Assembly (NCBI GenBank): GCA_023262335.1
Contig: JALRBE010000035.1
Coordinates: forward strand, 1 to 11,167
Origin: Candidatus Saccharimonadia bacterium
GTDB taxonomy: Bacteria > Patescibacteriota > Saccharimonadia > Saccharimonadales > Saccharimonadaceae
Direction: 5' to 3'
Length of the DNA: 11,167 nt
The notes under the pieces: model-generated
Seen by the model: only the letters and a program-made list of their open reading frames with translations
Database searches by the model: none
Told to the model about the DNA's origin: nothing
Part shown: positions 5,838 through 11,167 of the stretch, in pieces
How the letters are laid out: every line of letters begins with the position of its first letter
Position numbering within the stretch: the stretch's first letter is position 1
Position numbers and translations under genes: made by a program

Positions 5838-5866
5838 TTTACACATAAGCTAGCCGTGGCTATAAT
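5838..5866 (+). promoter_or_regulatory. Consensus promoter of the second small secreted protein gene
   Basis: TTTACA (5838-5843), a 17-base spacer, then a perfect TATAAT (5861-5866), within the shared context GCTATAATAAAAGTA that is also present at the His leader promoter (3157-3169). Predicted start is near 5873. AGGGGG (5892-5897) is the ribosome binding site, eight bases before the GTG start. Confidence 0.75.
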
Positions 5867-5905
5867 AAAAGTACCCAGTATTTCTACTCGTAGGGGGTAT
5901 GAAAG

Positions 5906-6262
5906 GTGAACAACGCACGAACCGTGAAAACCGCGGTCCTGGGAGCTCTCATCGCGCTCATTGCCAGCCTGTTCGTCGCGACACCCGCGGCGAACGCGTA
6001 CGGTGGGTCGCCGTGTACCAATGGGTACCAGCCGGCCGGCAAGTTCGTCCAGTACGGCGTGCAGGACGTCTGCGCGCACCCGTCGGTTATCGACTTCCGG
6101 GGCTTCGTGAACCCGGTAGCGGCGTCCAGGCCGGAGGCACCGCCGCGGCGATTCCTGCCGGAGTTCGCGCGGCTCGACACCAACTTGCCGCCGTGCTTCC
6201 AGTACGACCACCGGACGTACAACGGCTACTGCGCGCCAGGAGTGCTGCCGCTCTGGTACTAG
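5906..6262 (+). CDS. Small exported Cys-containing protein, unknown function
   Basis: A 118-residue protein starting at GTG 5906 behind AGGGGG. A signal peptide is plain: NNARTVKT, hydrophobic core at about 9-25, and cleavage after AANA (28-31). The mature part of about 87 residues has four cysteines (37, 56, 97, 109), many Pro and aromatic residues, and ends GVLPLWY. The competing ATG at 5899 opens a different frame without a signal peptide and is rejected. No family is recognised. Like the gene upstream, it is a stand-alone exported protein of about 120 residues with its own consensus promoter and terminator and an aromatic C-terminus, but no clear sequence similarity beyond that is visible. 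It may be a surface or secreted factor used in host contact; that is speculation from the lifestyle of these bacteria. Confidence 0.8.
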   Translation: MNNARTVKTAVLGALIALIASLFVATPAANAYGGSPCTNGYQPAGKFVQYGVQDVCAHPSVIDFRGFVNPVAASRPEAPPRRFLPEFARLDTNLPPCFQYDHRTYNGYCAPGVLPLWY

Positions 6263-6272
6263 CGCGCCGTGA

Positions 6273-6325
6273 GAGCCAGCCTCATGTTCGTTTGCGAGTA
6301 GGCAAACGCGCATGGGGCTCTTTTT
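6273..6325 (+). terminator. Intrinsic terminator after the second small secreted protein gene
   Basis: Base-paired blocks GAGCC/GGCTC (6273-6277, 6316-6320), CATG/CATG (6283-6286, 6311-6314) and CGTTTGC/GCAAACG (6289-6295, 6302-6308) form an interrupted long hairpin, followed by TTTTT (6321-6325). Confidence 0.8.
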
Positions 6326-6328
6326 ACA

Positions 6329-6359
6329 GATGGCGACAGTCGCCATCCTTTTATTTTTC
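6329..6359 (+). terminator. Second tandem terminator directly before the trigger factor promoter
   Basis: GATGGCGA (6329-6336) and TCGCCATC (6340-6347) form a perfect 8-bp stem with a CAG loop. A T-rich run (CTTTTATTTTT, 6348-6358) follows. It begins four bases after the T-run of the previous terminator and overlaps the place where a -35 box for the next promoter would lie. Confidence 0.8.
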
Positions 6360-6368
6360 TGGTATAGT
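6360..6368 (+). promoter_or_regulatory. Extended -10 promoter of trigger factor gene
   Basis: TGG-TATAGT is an extended -10 box with a 5/6 hexamer match. Nine bases separate it from the ATG at 6378, so the expected mRNA has a leader of only about three bases. No Shine-Dalgarno is present. Confidence 0.55.
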
Positions 6369-6377
6369 AGTCCGAGT

Positions 6378-7652
6378 ATGAAGACTTCCGTGAAACACCT
6401 ATCCGATACCAAGGTCGAGCTGACGATCGTCCTTGGCGAAAAAGAACTCAAAGATGCCGAACAGGTCGCGCTGACTAAACTGGCGAAAACCGTCAAAGTC
6501 CCCGGCTTCCGCAAAGGCAAGGTGCCTGTGGCCGTAGTAGCAAAACACGTCGACCCGAACGCGCTGATGCAACAGACGCTTGACGACGCGCTCAGCAAGG
6601 CCGTGTCGGAAGCATTTACGAGCGAGGACATCCAGGCGCTCGACCGCCCGCAAGTGGAGGTCAAGAAGTTCGTTCCTGGCAAGGAGTTGGAATTTACCGC
6701 CGAAACCGACGTGCTGCCAAAAGTGACGCTTGGCGACTACAAAAAGCTTGGCGTCAAAAAGACCGTTGGCAAAGTGACTGTCAAAGACGTCGACGAAATC
6801 ATCGAGCGGATGCGCAAGGGCTTTGCCGAGCGCAAAGACGTTGACCGAGCAGCCAAGGACGGCGACGAAGCCGTGCTCGACTTTACGGGCAAGAAGGACG
6901 GCGTGGCGTTCGACGGCGGCAACGCGACGGATTACACGCTGGCGCTCGGCTCGAACCAGTTCATTCCTGGGTTCGAAGAAGCGATCGTTGGCCATAAAGC
7001 CGGCGAAGCGTTCGACGTGCCGCTGACGTTCCCGAAGGAATACCACTCGGCCGAACTGGCTGGTGCCAAAGTCGTCTTTGAAATCACGCTCAAGACCGTC
7101 AAAGAGATCGTACTGCCGGAACTGAACGACGAACTTGCTGCCAAGGCCGGACCGTTCACGACCGTGGCGGAACTCAAAGCCGACATCAAGCGTGAACTCG
7201 AGGCTGGCCGCGAACGCGAAGCGCTCGACAAATTCAAGGACGAGTTGGTCGGCAAGCTGATCGAGGTCAGTACCGTTCCCGTTCCTGAAATCTTAGTTGA
7301 CGATCAGCGCAAATCGATTGAACAGGACATGACCCAGAACCTTGCGTACCAAGGTTTGACGCTCGACAACTACCTGGGCAACAAAAAGCTGACCTACGAA
7401 GAATGGCTTGCGACCGAAGTCAAGGAAGCGGCCGAAAACCGCGTGAAGGCCGGTTTGGTGCTCGCCGAACTCAGCAAGGTAGAGAAGGTGACGGCCACAG
7501 ACGAAGAGCTGGCCGAAAAGATCCGCCAGTACCAGGAACAATATGGTAACCGTTCGAAACAGGACTTCACTACGCCTGAACTGCAACGCGACATCGCCAA
7601 CCGCCTACTGACCGACAAAACGATCGACCGGCTCGTTGAAATCAATGCCTAG
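6378..7652 (+). CDS. tig: Trigger factor, ribosome-associated chaperone
   Basis: A 424-residue protein that binds near the ribosomal exit tunnel and shields nascent chains. The N-terminal ribosome-binding domain carries the signature GFRKGKVP at residues 43-50. An FKBP-type prolyl isomerase domain follows at about 160-242 (GDEAVLDFTGKKDGVAFDGG, then FIPGFEEAIVG). The C-terminal helical chaperone domain runs from about 245 to the end (PELNDELAAKAGPFTTVAEL and on). The length is usual for the family. The frame is open further upstream to 6312, but that part would translate the terminator and promoter, and MKTSVKHLSDTKVELTI is the normal family N-terminus, so ATG 6378 is chosen. It seems to be nearly leaderless. 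Its stop overlaps the start of the small membrane protein gene by eight bases. clpP follows, a frequent neighbourhood for tig in bacteria. Confidence 0.95.
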   Translation: MKTSVKHLSDTKVELTIVLGEKELKDAEQVALTKLAKTVKVPGFRKGKVPVAVVAKHVDPNALMQQTLDDALSKAVSEAFTSEDIQALDRPQVEVKKFVPGKELEFTAETDVLPKVTLGDYKKLGVKKTVGKVTVKDVDEIIERMRKGFAERKDVDRAAKDGDEAVLDFTGKKDGVAFDGGNATDYTLALGSNQFIPGFEEAIVGHKAGEAFDVPLTFPKEYHSAELAGAKVVFEITLKTVKEIVLPELNDELAAKAGPFTTVAELKADIKRELEAGREREALDKFKDELVGKLIEVSTVPVPEILVDDQRKSIEQDMTQNLAYQGLTLDNYLGNKKLTYEEWLATEVKEAAENRVKAGLVLAELSKVEKVTATDEELAEKIRQYQEQYGNRSKQDFTTPELQRDIANRLLTDKTIDRLVEINA

Positions 7653-7833
7653 AGCATCGAAATCACAGAAGGTTTATTTTTCGACGCTGCTTTATATCGT
7701 TGCAGGTCTTTTGATTGCCACAGGTTTCATGTCGTTCCTGTTTATCGAAGCTATCAACGTTTCGCTTGGATTGATAGTGATCGGGATCATTTTGCTGCCG
7801 GTCGTTTCGACGATAGCGCAGAAGACGAAGTAG
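7645..7833 (+). CDS. Small two-helix membrane protein, unknown function
   Basis: A 62-residue protein with a basic N-terminus (MPRASKSQK), hydrophobic segments at about 11-34 and 38-56, and a basic tail (AQKTK), so a helical hairpin with both ends likely inside. The ATG at 7645 overlaps the trigger factor stop codon by eight bases, indicating translational coupling in one transcript. A TTG three codons upstream is in the same frame but less likely. No family is recognised. Codon use and the tight overlap support a real gene. The CIRCE operator of clpP begins immediately after its stop codon, and no terminator separates it from clpP. Confidence 0.65.
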   Translation: MPRASKSQKVYFSTLLYIVAGLLIATGFMSFLFIEAINVSLGLIVIGIILLPVVSTIAQKTK

Positions 7834-7860
7834 TTAGCACTCGCTTGACGTGAGTGCTAA
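7834..7860 (+). promoter_or_regulatory. CIRCE operator (HrcA binding site)
   Basis: TTAGCACTC - nine bases - GAGTGCTAA, an exact match to the CIRCE consensus inverted repeat bound by the heat-shock repressor HrcA. The -35 box of the clpP promoter, TTGACG (7845-7850), lies inside the spacer, so a bound repressor would block polymerase. This implies that the genome encodes HrcA and that clpP belongs to its regulon. Confidence 0.95.
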
Positions 7861-7874
7861 CAAAGCGCTATACT
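7845..7874 (+). promoter_or_regulatory. clpP promoter (leaderless)
   Basis: TTGACG (7845-7850), an 18-base spacer, then TATACT (7869-7874). Six bases lie between the -10 hexamer and ATG 7881, so transcription should start on the start codon. No Shine-Dalgarno sequence is present. Confidence 0.75.
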
Positions 7875-7880
7875 TGGTAT

Positions 7881-8489
7881 ATGAATAGAGATAGTGCGAA
7901 ACCAACGAGTTACTTAGTGCCAACGGTTATCGAGCGTACGAGCGAGGGAGAGCGCGCGTTCGACATTTACAGCCGGTTATTGAACGAACGCATCATCTTC
8001 CTTGGCGAAGACGTCAACGAGCATACCGCGAATATCGTGGTGGCCCAGTTGCTGCACCTCGCGTACGAAGACAGCAAGAAGGACATCAAACTGTACATTA
8101 ACAGCCCTGGCGGCAGCGTGTACGACGGCCTGGCCATTTACGACACCATCCAGTACATCAGCCCCGACGTCCAGACGATCGGCATCGGCTTGCAGGCGAG
8201 CATGGGCGCGTTCCTACTGAGTAGTGGCACCAAGGGCAAGCGGTTCGCGTTGCCAAGCAGCCGCATTATGATTCATCAGCCGTCGAGCGGTACCCAGGGC
8301 AAGATTACCGACCAAGAAATCGCGCTCAAGGAAGGCTTGTATCTCAAGCACCAGCTGAACAAGATTCTTGCCAAGAACACCGGGCAAAAACTGGCGAAGA
8401 TCGAAAAAGACGTCGACCGCGACTTTTGGATGAGCGCCGAAGAAGCCGCCGCGTACGGCATTGTCGACAAAGTAATCGAAAAAGCGTAA
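7881..8489 (+). CDS. clpP: ATP-dependent Clp protease proteolytic subunit
   Basis: A 202-residue serine peptidase, the barrel subunit that works with a ClpX or ClpC/ClpA unfoldase to degrade proteins. The catalytic triad is complete: Ser107 in GLQASMGAF, His132 in RIMIHQP and Asp181 in DVDRDFWMSAEEA, at the same mutual distances (25 and 49 residues) as in E. coli ClpP. INSPGGSV (73-80), the substrate-binding oxyanion strand, is also present. The N-terminus MNRDSAKPTSYLVPTVIERT has the family's LVPTVIE loop. The frame remains open to 7854, but that would translate half of the CIRCE repeat and the promoter, so ATG 7881 is used. Regulation by HrcA through CIRCE is strongly indicated. It ends at a bidirectional terminator shared with the convergent YbjQ-family gene. 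Confidence 0.96.
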   Translation: MNRDSAKPTSYLVPTVIERTSEGERAFDIYSRLLNERIIFLGEDVNEHTANIVVAQLLHLAYEDSKKDIKLYINSPGGSVYDGLAIYDTIQYISPDVQTIGIGLQASMGAFLLSSGTKGKRFALPSSRIMIHQPSSGTQGKITDQEIALKEGLYLKHQLNKILAKNTGQKLAKIEKDVDRDFWMSAEEAAAYGIVDKVIEKA

Positions 8490-8507
8490 AACGAGTCCGC
8501 TTGAAAA

Positions 8508-8544
8508 CAAAATAGCTCCATGTCATCGACACGGAGCTATTTTG
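8508..8544. terminator. Bidirectional terminator between clpP and the YbjQ-family gene
   Basis: CAAAATAGCTCC (8508-8519) pairs perfectly with GGAGCTATTTTG (8533-8544). The stem resumes after one mismatch with TGTC/GACA around an ATC loop. T-runs follow on the plus strand (TTTTG) and, read the other way, on the minus strand (TTTTGTTTTC), so it can serve both convergent genes. Confidence 0.9.
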
Positions 8545-8566
8545 CTACCGATGGCAATGAATGGAG

Positions 8567-8869
8567 CTAGGGCGCTCTGAAATGGCTGGGGTTATCAAGA
8601 GTGGGTCCGAAAACGGCAGTACCACTCATGATATACGACGTACCGCGATAGCCATCCGGATGGGAGCCTGCTGCCGTGATGACGCCGATGACTGCATTCG
8701 CGTTGACGTTGCGAGCGGCTTCCTCCATGCGTGCCTGTGCGAGCTTGAGCGCTTGTTGCGCGTTATCTGCCATAGCGGAGACGAGGATGAATCCACGGTG
8801 GAGCAGGCGGGCACCGTTGTAGCCCGGAATGGTGTCGGTGGTCGAGAGCATGACGGTTTGGTCGGTCAT
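8567..8869 (-). CDS. YbjQ/UPF0145 family protein
   Basis: A 100-residue cytoplasmic protein. It shows the family pattern: TTDTIPGY at residues 10-17, HRGFILVSAMADN in the middle, a helix ALKLAQARMEEAARNVNAN, ANAVIGV at 57-63 and GTAVFGP near the end. Members form small pentameric rings in structures and are sometimes called heavy-metal-binding domain proteins, but the function is not established. The start at 8869 is fixed by GGAGG four bases before the ATG. The frame continues to 8956, but that stretch is the AT-rich promoter region. The gene has a textbook promoter, faces clpP and shares its terminator. The short C-terminal tail LDNPSHFRAP lies beyond the conserved part. Confidence 0.85.
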   Translation of the reverse strand: MTDQTVMLSTTDTIPGYNGARLLHRGFILVSAMADNAQQALKLAQARMEEAARNVNANAVIGVITAAGSHPDGYRGTSYIMSGTAVFGPTLDNPSHFRAP

Positions 8870-8917
8870 TATGCCTCCATAGTGAGAGCTACTTCCTGAG
8901 GGTACAGGATTAGTTTT

Positions 8918-8946
8918 ATTATAACATATAATAATTAAAAAATCAA
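8918..8946 (-). promoter_or_regulatory. Consensus promoter of the YbjQ-family gene
   Basis: On the minus strand: TTGATT (8946-8941), a 17-base spacer, then a perfect TATAAT (8923-8918). Predicted start is near 8911, giving a leader of about 42 bases with the GGAGG ribosome binding site. Confidence 0.8.
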
Positions 8947-8983
8947 TATATAGCAAATCACTGAAAAATATACCGTAAACCCC

Positions 8984-9012
8984 TTGATTTTTACGCGTTG
9001 ACCGTGCACAAT
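8984..9012 (+). promoter_or_regulatory. Putative rpoB promoter
   Basis: TTGATT (8984-8989), a 17-base spacer, then CACAAT (9007-9012, 4/6 match). A second -35-like box, TTGACC (8998-9003), has no -10 at proper distance. The expected start near 9019 would leave a leader of about 120 bases. The -10 is weak, so this is tentative. Confidence 0.45.
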
Positions 9013-9031
9013 GAATACTAAGAAGTAGAGT

Positions 9032-9112
9032 AGCTTGGTATACCCATGTCCGGATTTTGTGGCGGAATCACCGGACAGCCAAGCTTAGTGAATCTTCGGG
9101 CCGGATCACTAA
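9032..9112 (+). promoter_or_regulatory. Structured 5' leader of rpoB mRNA
   Basis: Two adjacent hairpins fill most of the leader. The first pairs AGCTTGG (9032-9038) with CCAAGCT (9079-9085) and, inside it, GTCCGG (9048-9053) with CCGGAC (9071-9076). The second pairs TTAGTGA (9085-9091) with TCACTAA (9106-9112), extended by TC/GA after a bulged A. The two stems share base 9085, so they are nearly stacked or mutually competing. No T-run follows, so they are not terminators. No known leader family is recognised, and a regulatory function is inferred only from structure and place. Confidence 0.55.
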
Positions 9113-9139
9113 ACCACTAATAATCATTGCGAGGCAAGA

Positions 9140-11167
9140 ATGGCGAAAGCAACCAAAGCGGCTGCACGTGTGTTTTTTACCAAAGACGACACTGCGCTGC
9201 CACTACCAAACTTGATCGCTCATCAAAGTGACAGCTGGCGAGAATTCGTCGAGACTGGCTTGAGCGAGATTTTCACGGAACTGAATCCTATCGAGGATTA
9301 CACCGGGCAAAAACTGGAACTGCGATTCAAGGAATATCACTTCCAGGACCCGAAGATCACCGAGCGTGACGCGAAAGAAAACAACCTGACCTTCGACGCG
9401 CCGCTGCAGGTGAACGTGGAGCTGACCAATAAGGTTACCGGCGAGGTCAAGGAACAAGAAATCTACCTTGGCGACTACCCATGGATGACCGACCGCGGTA
9501 CATTCATCATCAACGGTACCGAACGCGTGGTCGTTTCGCAGCTTATTCGTAGTGCCGGCGTGTTCTTCACCGCCGACGCGGCGGCAGGCCGCAACTTCTA
9601 CGGCGCGAAGCTGATTCCAGGCCGTGGCGCATGGCTTGAATTCGAAACCGCAAGCAACGGCGCGATCTATGTCAAAATCGACCGTCGCCGCAAGCTGCCT
9701 GTCACCACGCTGCTCCGCGCGCTTGGTCACAACAAGACGTCCGAAATCAAGTCGATCTTCGAAGACATCGATACCGGTGACGTCAAATACATCGACGCGA
9801 CTCTCGAGAAAGATCCGGCCCGCGGATCGAACGAAGCGTTGATCGAAGTCTACCGCCGCCTCCGCCCAGGCGACCTCGCGACCGTCGACAATGCCCGCAC
9901 CATGATCGAGCGCATGTTCTTTGACTTCAAGCGCTTTGACTACAGCCGCGTTGGCCGCTACAAGCTGAACCAACGGCTTGCGCTGGAAGTCGCAAACACC
10001 ACTGAGAACCGCGTGTTCCAAATGAGCGACCTTATCGCGATCATCCGCGAAATCATCCGCCTCAACAACACTCAGGAAGACGCCGACGACATCGACGCCC
10101 TGAACAACCGTCGCGTCAAATTGGTCGGCGAACTGGTTGCCCGCCAGTTCCGCGTTGGTATGCTCCGCATGCAGCGTAACGCCATGGACCGCATGAGCAT
10201 GAGCGACATCGAAAGCGTCACTCCAGGCCAGCTGATCAACGCCCGCCCGGTCGTCGCTGCCGTCCGTGAATTCTTCGCGAGTTCGCAGCTCAGCCAGCTT
10301 ATGGACGACACCAACCCGCTTGCAGCCCTCAGCCACAAGCGCCGCCTTTCGTCGATGGGTCCTGGCGGTCTTTCCCGCGAACGCGCAGGCTTTGACGTCC
10401 GTGACGCCCACCCGACGCACTACGGCCGCCTTTGTTCGGTCGAAACGCCTGAAGGCGCGAACATCGGCCTCGTGCTGAACCTCGCGTCGTACGCGCGCAT
10501 TAACGAGTACGGCTTCATCGAAACGCCATACCTCAAGGTGAAAGACGGCAAGGTAACCGACGAAGTCGTGTACCTGGACGCCAGCCAAGAAGCGGTCGAA
10601 GTCATCGCTGATGCCGGCGCCGAACTGGACAAAGACGGCGCGTTCCTCGCTGAGCGTGTCTCGGCTCGTAACGGACTGCTGCCTGAGCAGGTCGACGTAA
10701 CGGAAGTTACCTACATGGACGCCGCGCATAAGCAGATCCTTGGTAGCACCGCCAGCCTCGTTCCGTTCATCGAAAAGAACCGTGTTGACCGCTCGCTGAC
10801 GGGCTCGAACATGCAGAAGCAAGCTGTACCGCTGCTTGCCCCTGAAGCTCCTGTCGTCGGTACTGGTATCGAAGCCGAACTGGCGAAGAACACCAGCCAG
10901 CTGATCGTTGCCGAAGGCGCGGGTGAAGTCGTTCGTGCGGACGGCGATGAAGTCCACGTCAAATACGCGGATGGCACCAAGGTTCACGAAGTCATTCACT
11001 TCTCGAAGAGCAACGACGACCGCTCGATCAACCAAAAGGTCCGCGTCAACCGCGGCGACAAGGTCAAGAAGGGCGATATCCTTATCGAAGGTGCGTCCGT
11101 TGCCGAGGGCGAACTCGCGCTTGGTCGCGACCTTACCGTAGCCTTCATGCCATGGGGCGGCTACAAC
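9140..11167 (+). CDS. rpoB: DNA-directed RNA polymerase beta subunit, 5' part (runs off window)
   Basis: The first 676 codons of the beta subunit, open to the right edge. GAGG (9131-9134) lies five bases before the ATG. Landmarks include YLGDYPWMTDRGTFIINGTE (about 111-130) of the beta protrusion and VVSQLIRSAGVFF. The rifampicin-pocket region is at about 381-411 (SSQLSQLMDDTNPL, then SHKRRLSSMGPGGLSRERAG), and YGRLCSVETPEGANIGLVLNL follows. Compared with E. coli, the rifampicin contacts Gln513, Asp516, His526, Arg529 and Ser531 are all conserved (386, 389, 399, 402, 404), while Phe514 is Leu and Leu533 is Met. The frame matches E. coli about 127 residues earlier, so one or more lineage-specific N-terminal insertions of E. 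coli are absent. No ribosomal protein gene precedes it, unlike the classic rplJL-rpoBC order; it has its own leader and probable promoter. Confidence 0.97.
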   Translation, partial: MAKATKAAARVFFTKDDTALPLPNLIAHQSDSWREFVETGLSEIFTELNPIEDYTGQKLELRFKEYHFQDPKITERDAKENNLTFDAPLQVNVELTNKVTGEVKEQEIYLGDYPWMTDRGTFIINGTERVVVSQLIRSAGVFFTADAAAGRNFYGAKLIPGRGAWLEFETASNGAIYVKIDRRRKLPVTTLLRALGHNKTSEIKSIFEDIDTGDVKYIDATLEKDPARGSNEALIEVYRRLRPGDLATVDNARTMIERMFFDFKRFDYSRVGRYKLNQRLALEVANTTENRVFQMSDLIAIIREIIRLNNTQEDADDIDALNNRRVKLVGELVARQFRVGMLRMQRNAMDRMSMSDIESVTPGQLINARPVVAAVREFFASSQLSQLMDDTNPLAALSHKRRLSSMGPGGLSRERAGFDVRDAHPTHYGRLCSVETPEGANIGLVLNLASYARINEYGFIETPYLKVKDGKVTDEVVYLDASQEAVEVIADAGAELDKDGAFLAERVSARNGLLPEQVDVTEVTYMDAAHKQILGSTASLVPFIEKNRVDRSLTGSNMQKQAVPLLAPEAPVVGTGIEAELAKNTSQLIVAEGAGEVVRADGDEVHVKYADGTKVHEVIHFSKSNDDRSINQKVRVNRGDKVKKGDILIEGASVAEGELALGRDLTVAFMPWGGYN

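Noticed and set aside
6312..6377. Upstream extension of trigger factor by 22 residues starting at ATG 6312
   Set aside because: It would translate a terminator and the promoter. The family N-terminus begins at ATG 6378, right after an extended -10 box.
5899..6381. 160-residue frame starting at ATG 5899
   Set aside because: It overlaps the 5906 gene in another frame, has an Arg-rich shadow composition, no signal peptide, and runs through a terminator.
7834..7860. The CIRCE inverted repeat as terminator of the small membrane protein transcript
   Set aside because: It lacks a following T-run and is an exact CIRCE operator match.
7854..7880. GTG start at 7854 for clpP
   Set aside because: It lies in the second half of the CIRCE repeat and upstream of the -10 box, and the added residues do not resemble ClpP.
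8870..8956. 29-residue N-terminal extension of the YbjQ-family protein
   Set aside because: It would translate the AT-rich TTGATT/TATAAT promoter. GGAGG and the family start point to 8869.
9203..11035. 610-residue minus-strand frame opposite rpoB
   Set aside because: It is the shadow of rpoB on the opposite strand; the plus frame matches the beta subunit throughout.

Overview
The window looks like a piece of chromosome from a Candidatus Saccharibacteria-type (CPR/Patescibacteria) bacterium. No taxonomic marker search was possible, so this rests on combined evidence: compact single-gene and two-gene units, several apparently leaderless genes, a sortase-anchored surface protein, an HrcA/CIRCE-controlled clpP, and trigger factor and RpoB of ordinary bacterial type. 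The DNA is moderately GC-rich with G/C-ending codons throughout. The standard code fits every gene, but none of the 13 visible stop codons is TGA (5 TAA, 8 TAG).

Left part (1-2002): the 3' end of an unrecognised gene meets, tail to tail, a multi-pass membrane protein of the DUF975 / GPDPase-membrane-domain type on the minus strand. A 63-bp divergent promoter region separates that gene from a SpoU/TrmH-family RNA 2'-O-ribose methyltransferase on the plus strand.

Centre (2050-5240): a 341-residue sortase substrate has a signal peptide, a Tyr/Asn/Ser-rich repeat region (about 30% Tyr), a Pro/Thr stalk, LPQTG and a membrane anchor. Directly after its stop codon comes the most interesting element. 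A strong promoter starts a leaderless 17-residue peptide containing His-His-Ala-His. A perfect 11-bp intrinsic terminator follows, then a short-form HisG-like gene (with an apparent frameshift) and hisS. The arrangement reads as a histidine-tRNA-responsive attenuator controlling a HisG-like/HisRS operon. A segment just after the His codons can pair with the terminator's 3' arm, and it is placed so that a ribosome at the leader stop codon would cover it.

Right of centre (5290-6360): two small exported proteins, one extremely Trp-rich and the other Cys-containing. Each has its own consensus promoter and its own terminator.

Right part (6360-11167): proteostasis and transcription genes. Trigger factor overlaps a small two-helix membrane protein. 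Next comes clpP, whose -35 box lies inside a perfect CIRCE operator. Facing it on the minus strand is a YbjQ/UPF0145 family gene, with a bidirectional terminator between the two. Last is rpoB, which has a structured 5' leader and runs off the right edge.

Promoters are mostly of the sigma70 form TTGATT/TTTACA-N17-TATAAT. For the methyltransferase, the His leader peptide and clpP, exactly six bases separate the -10 hexamer from the ATG, which puts the predicted transcription start on the start codon.
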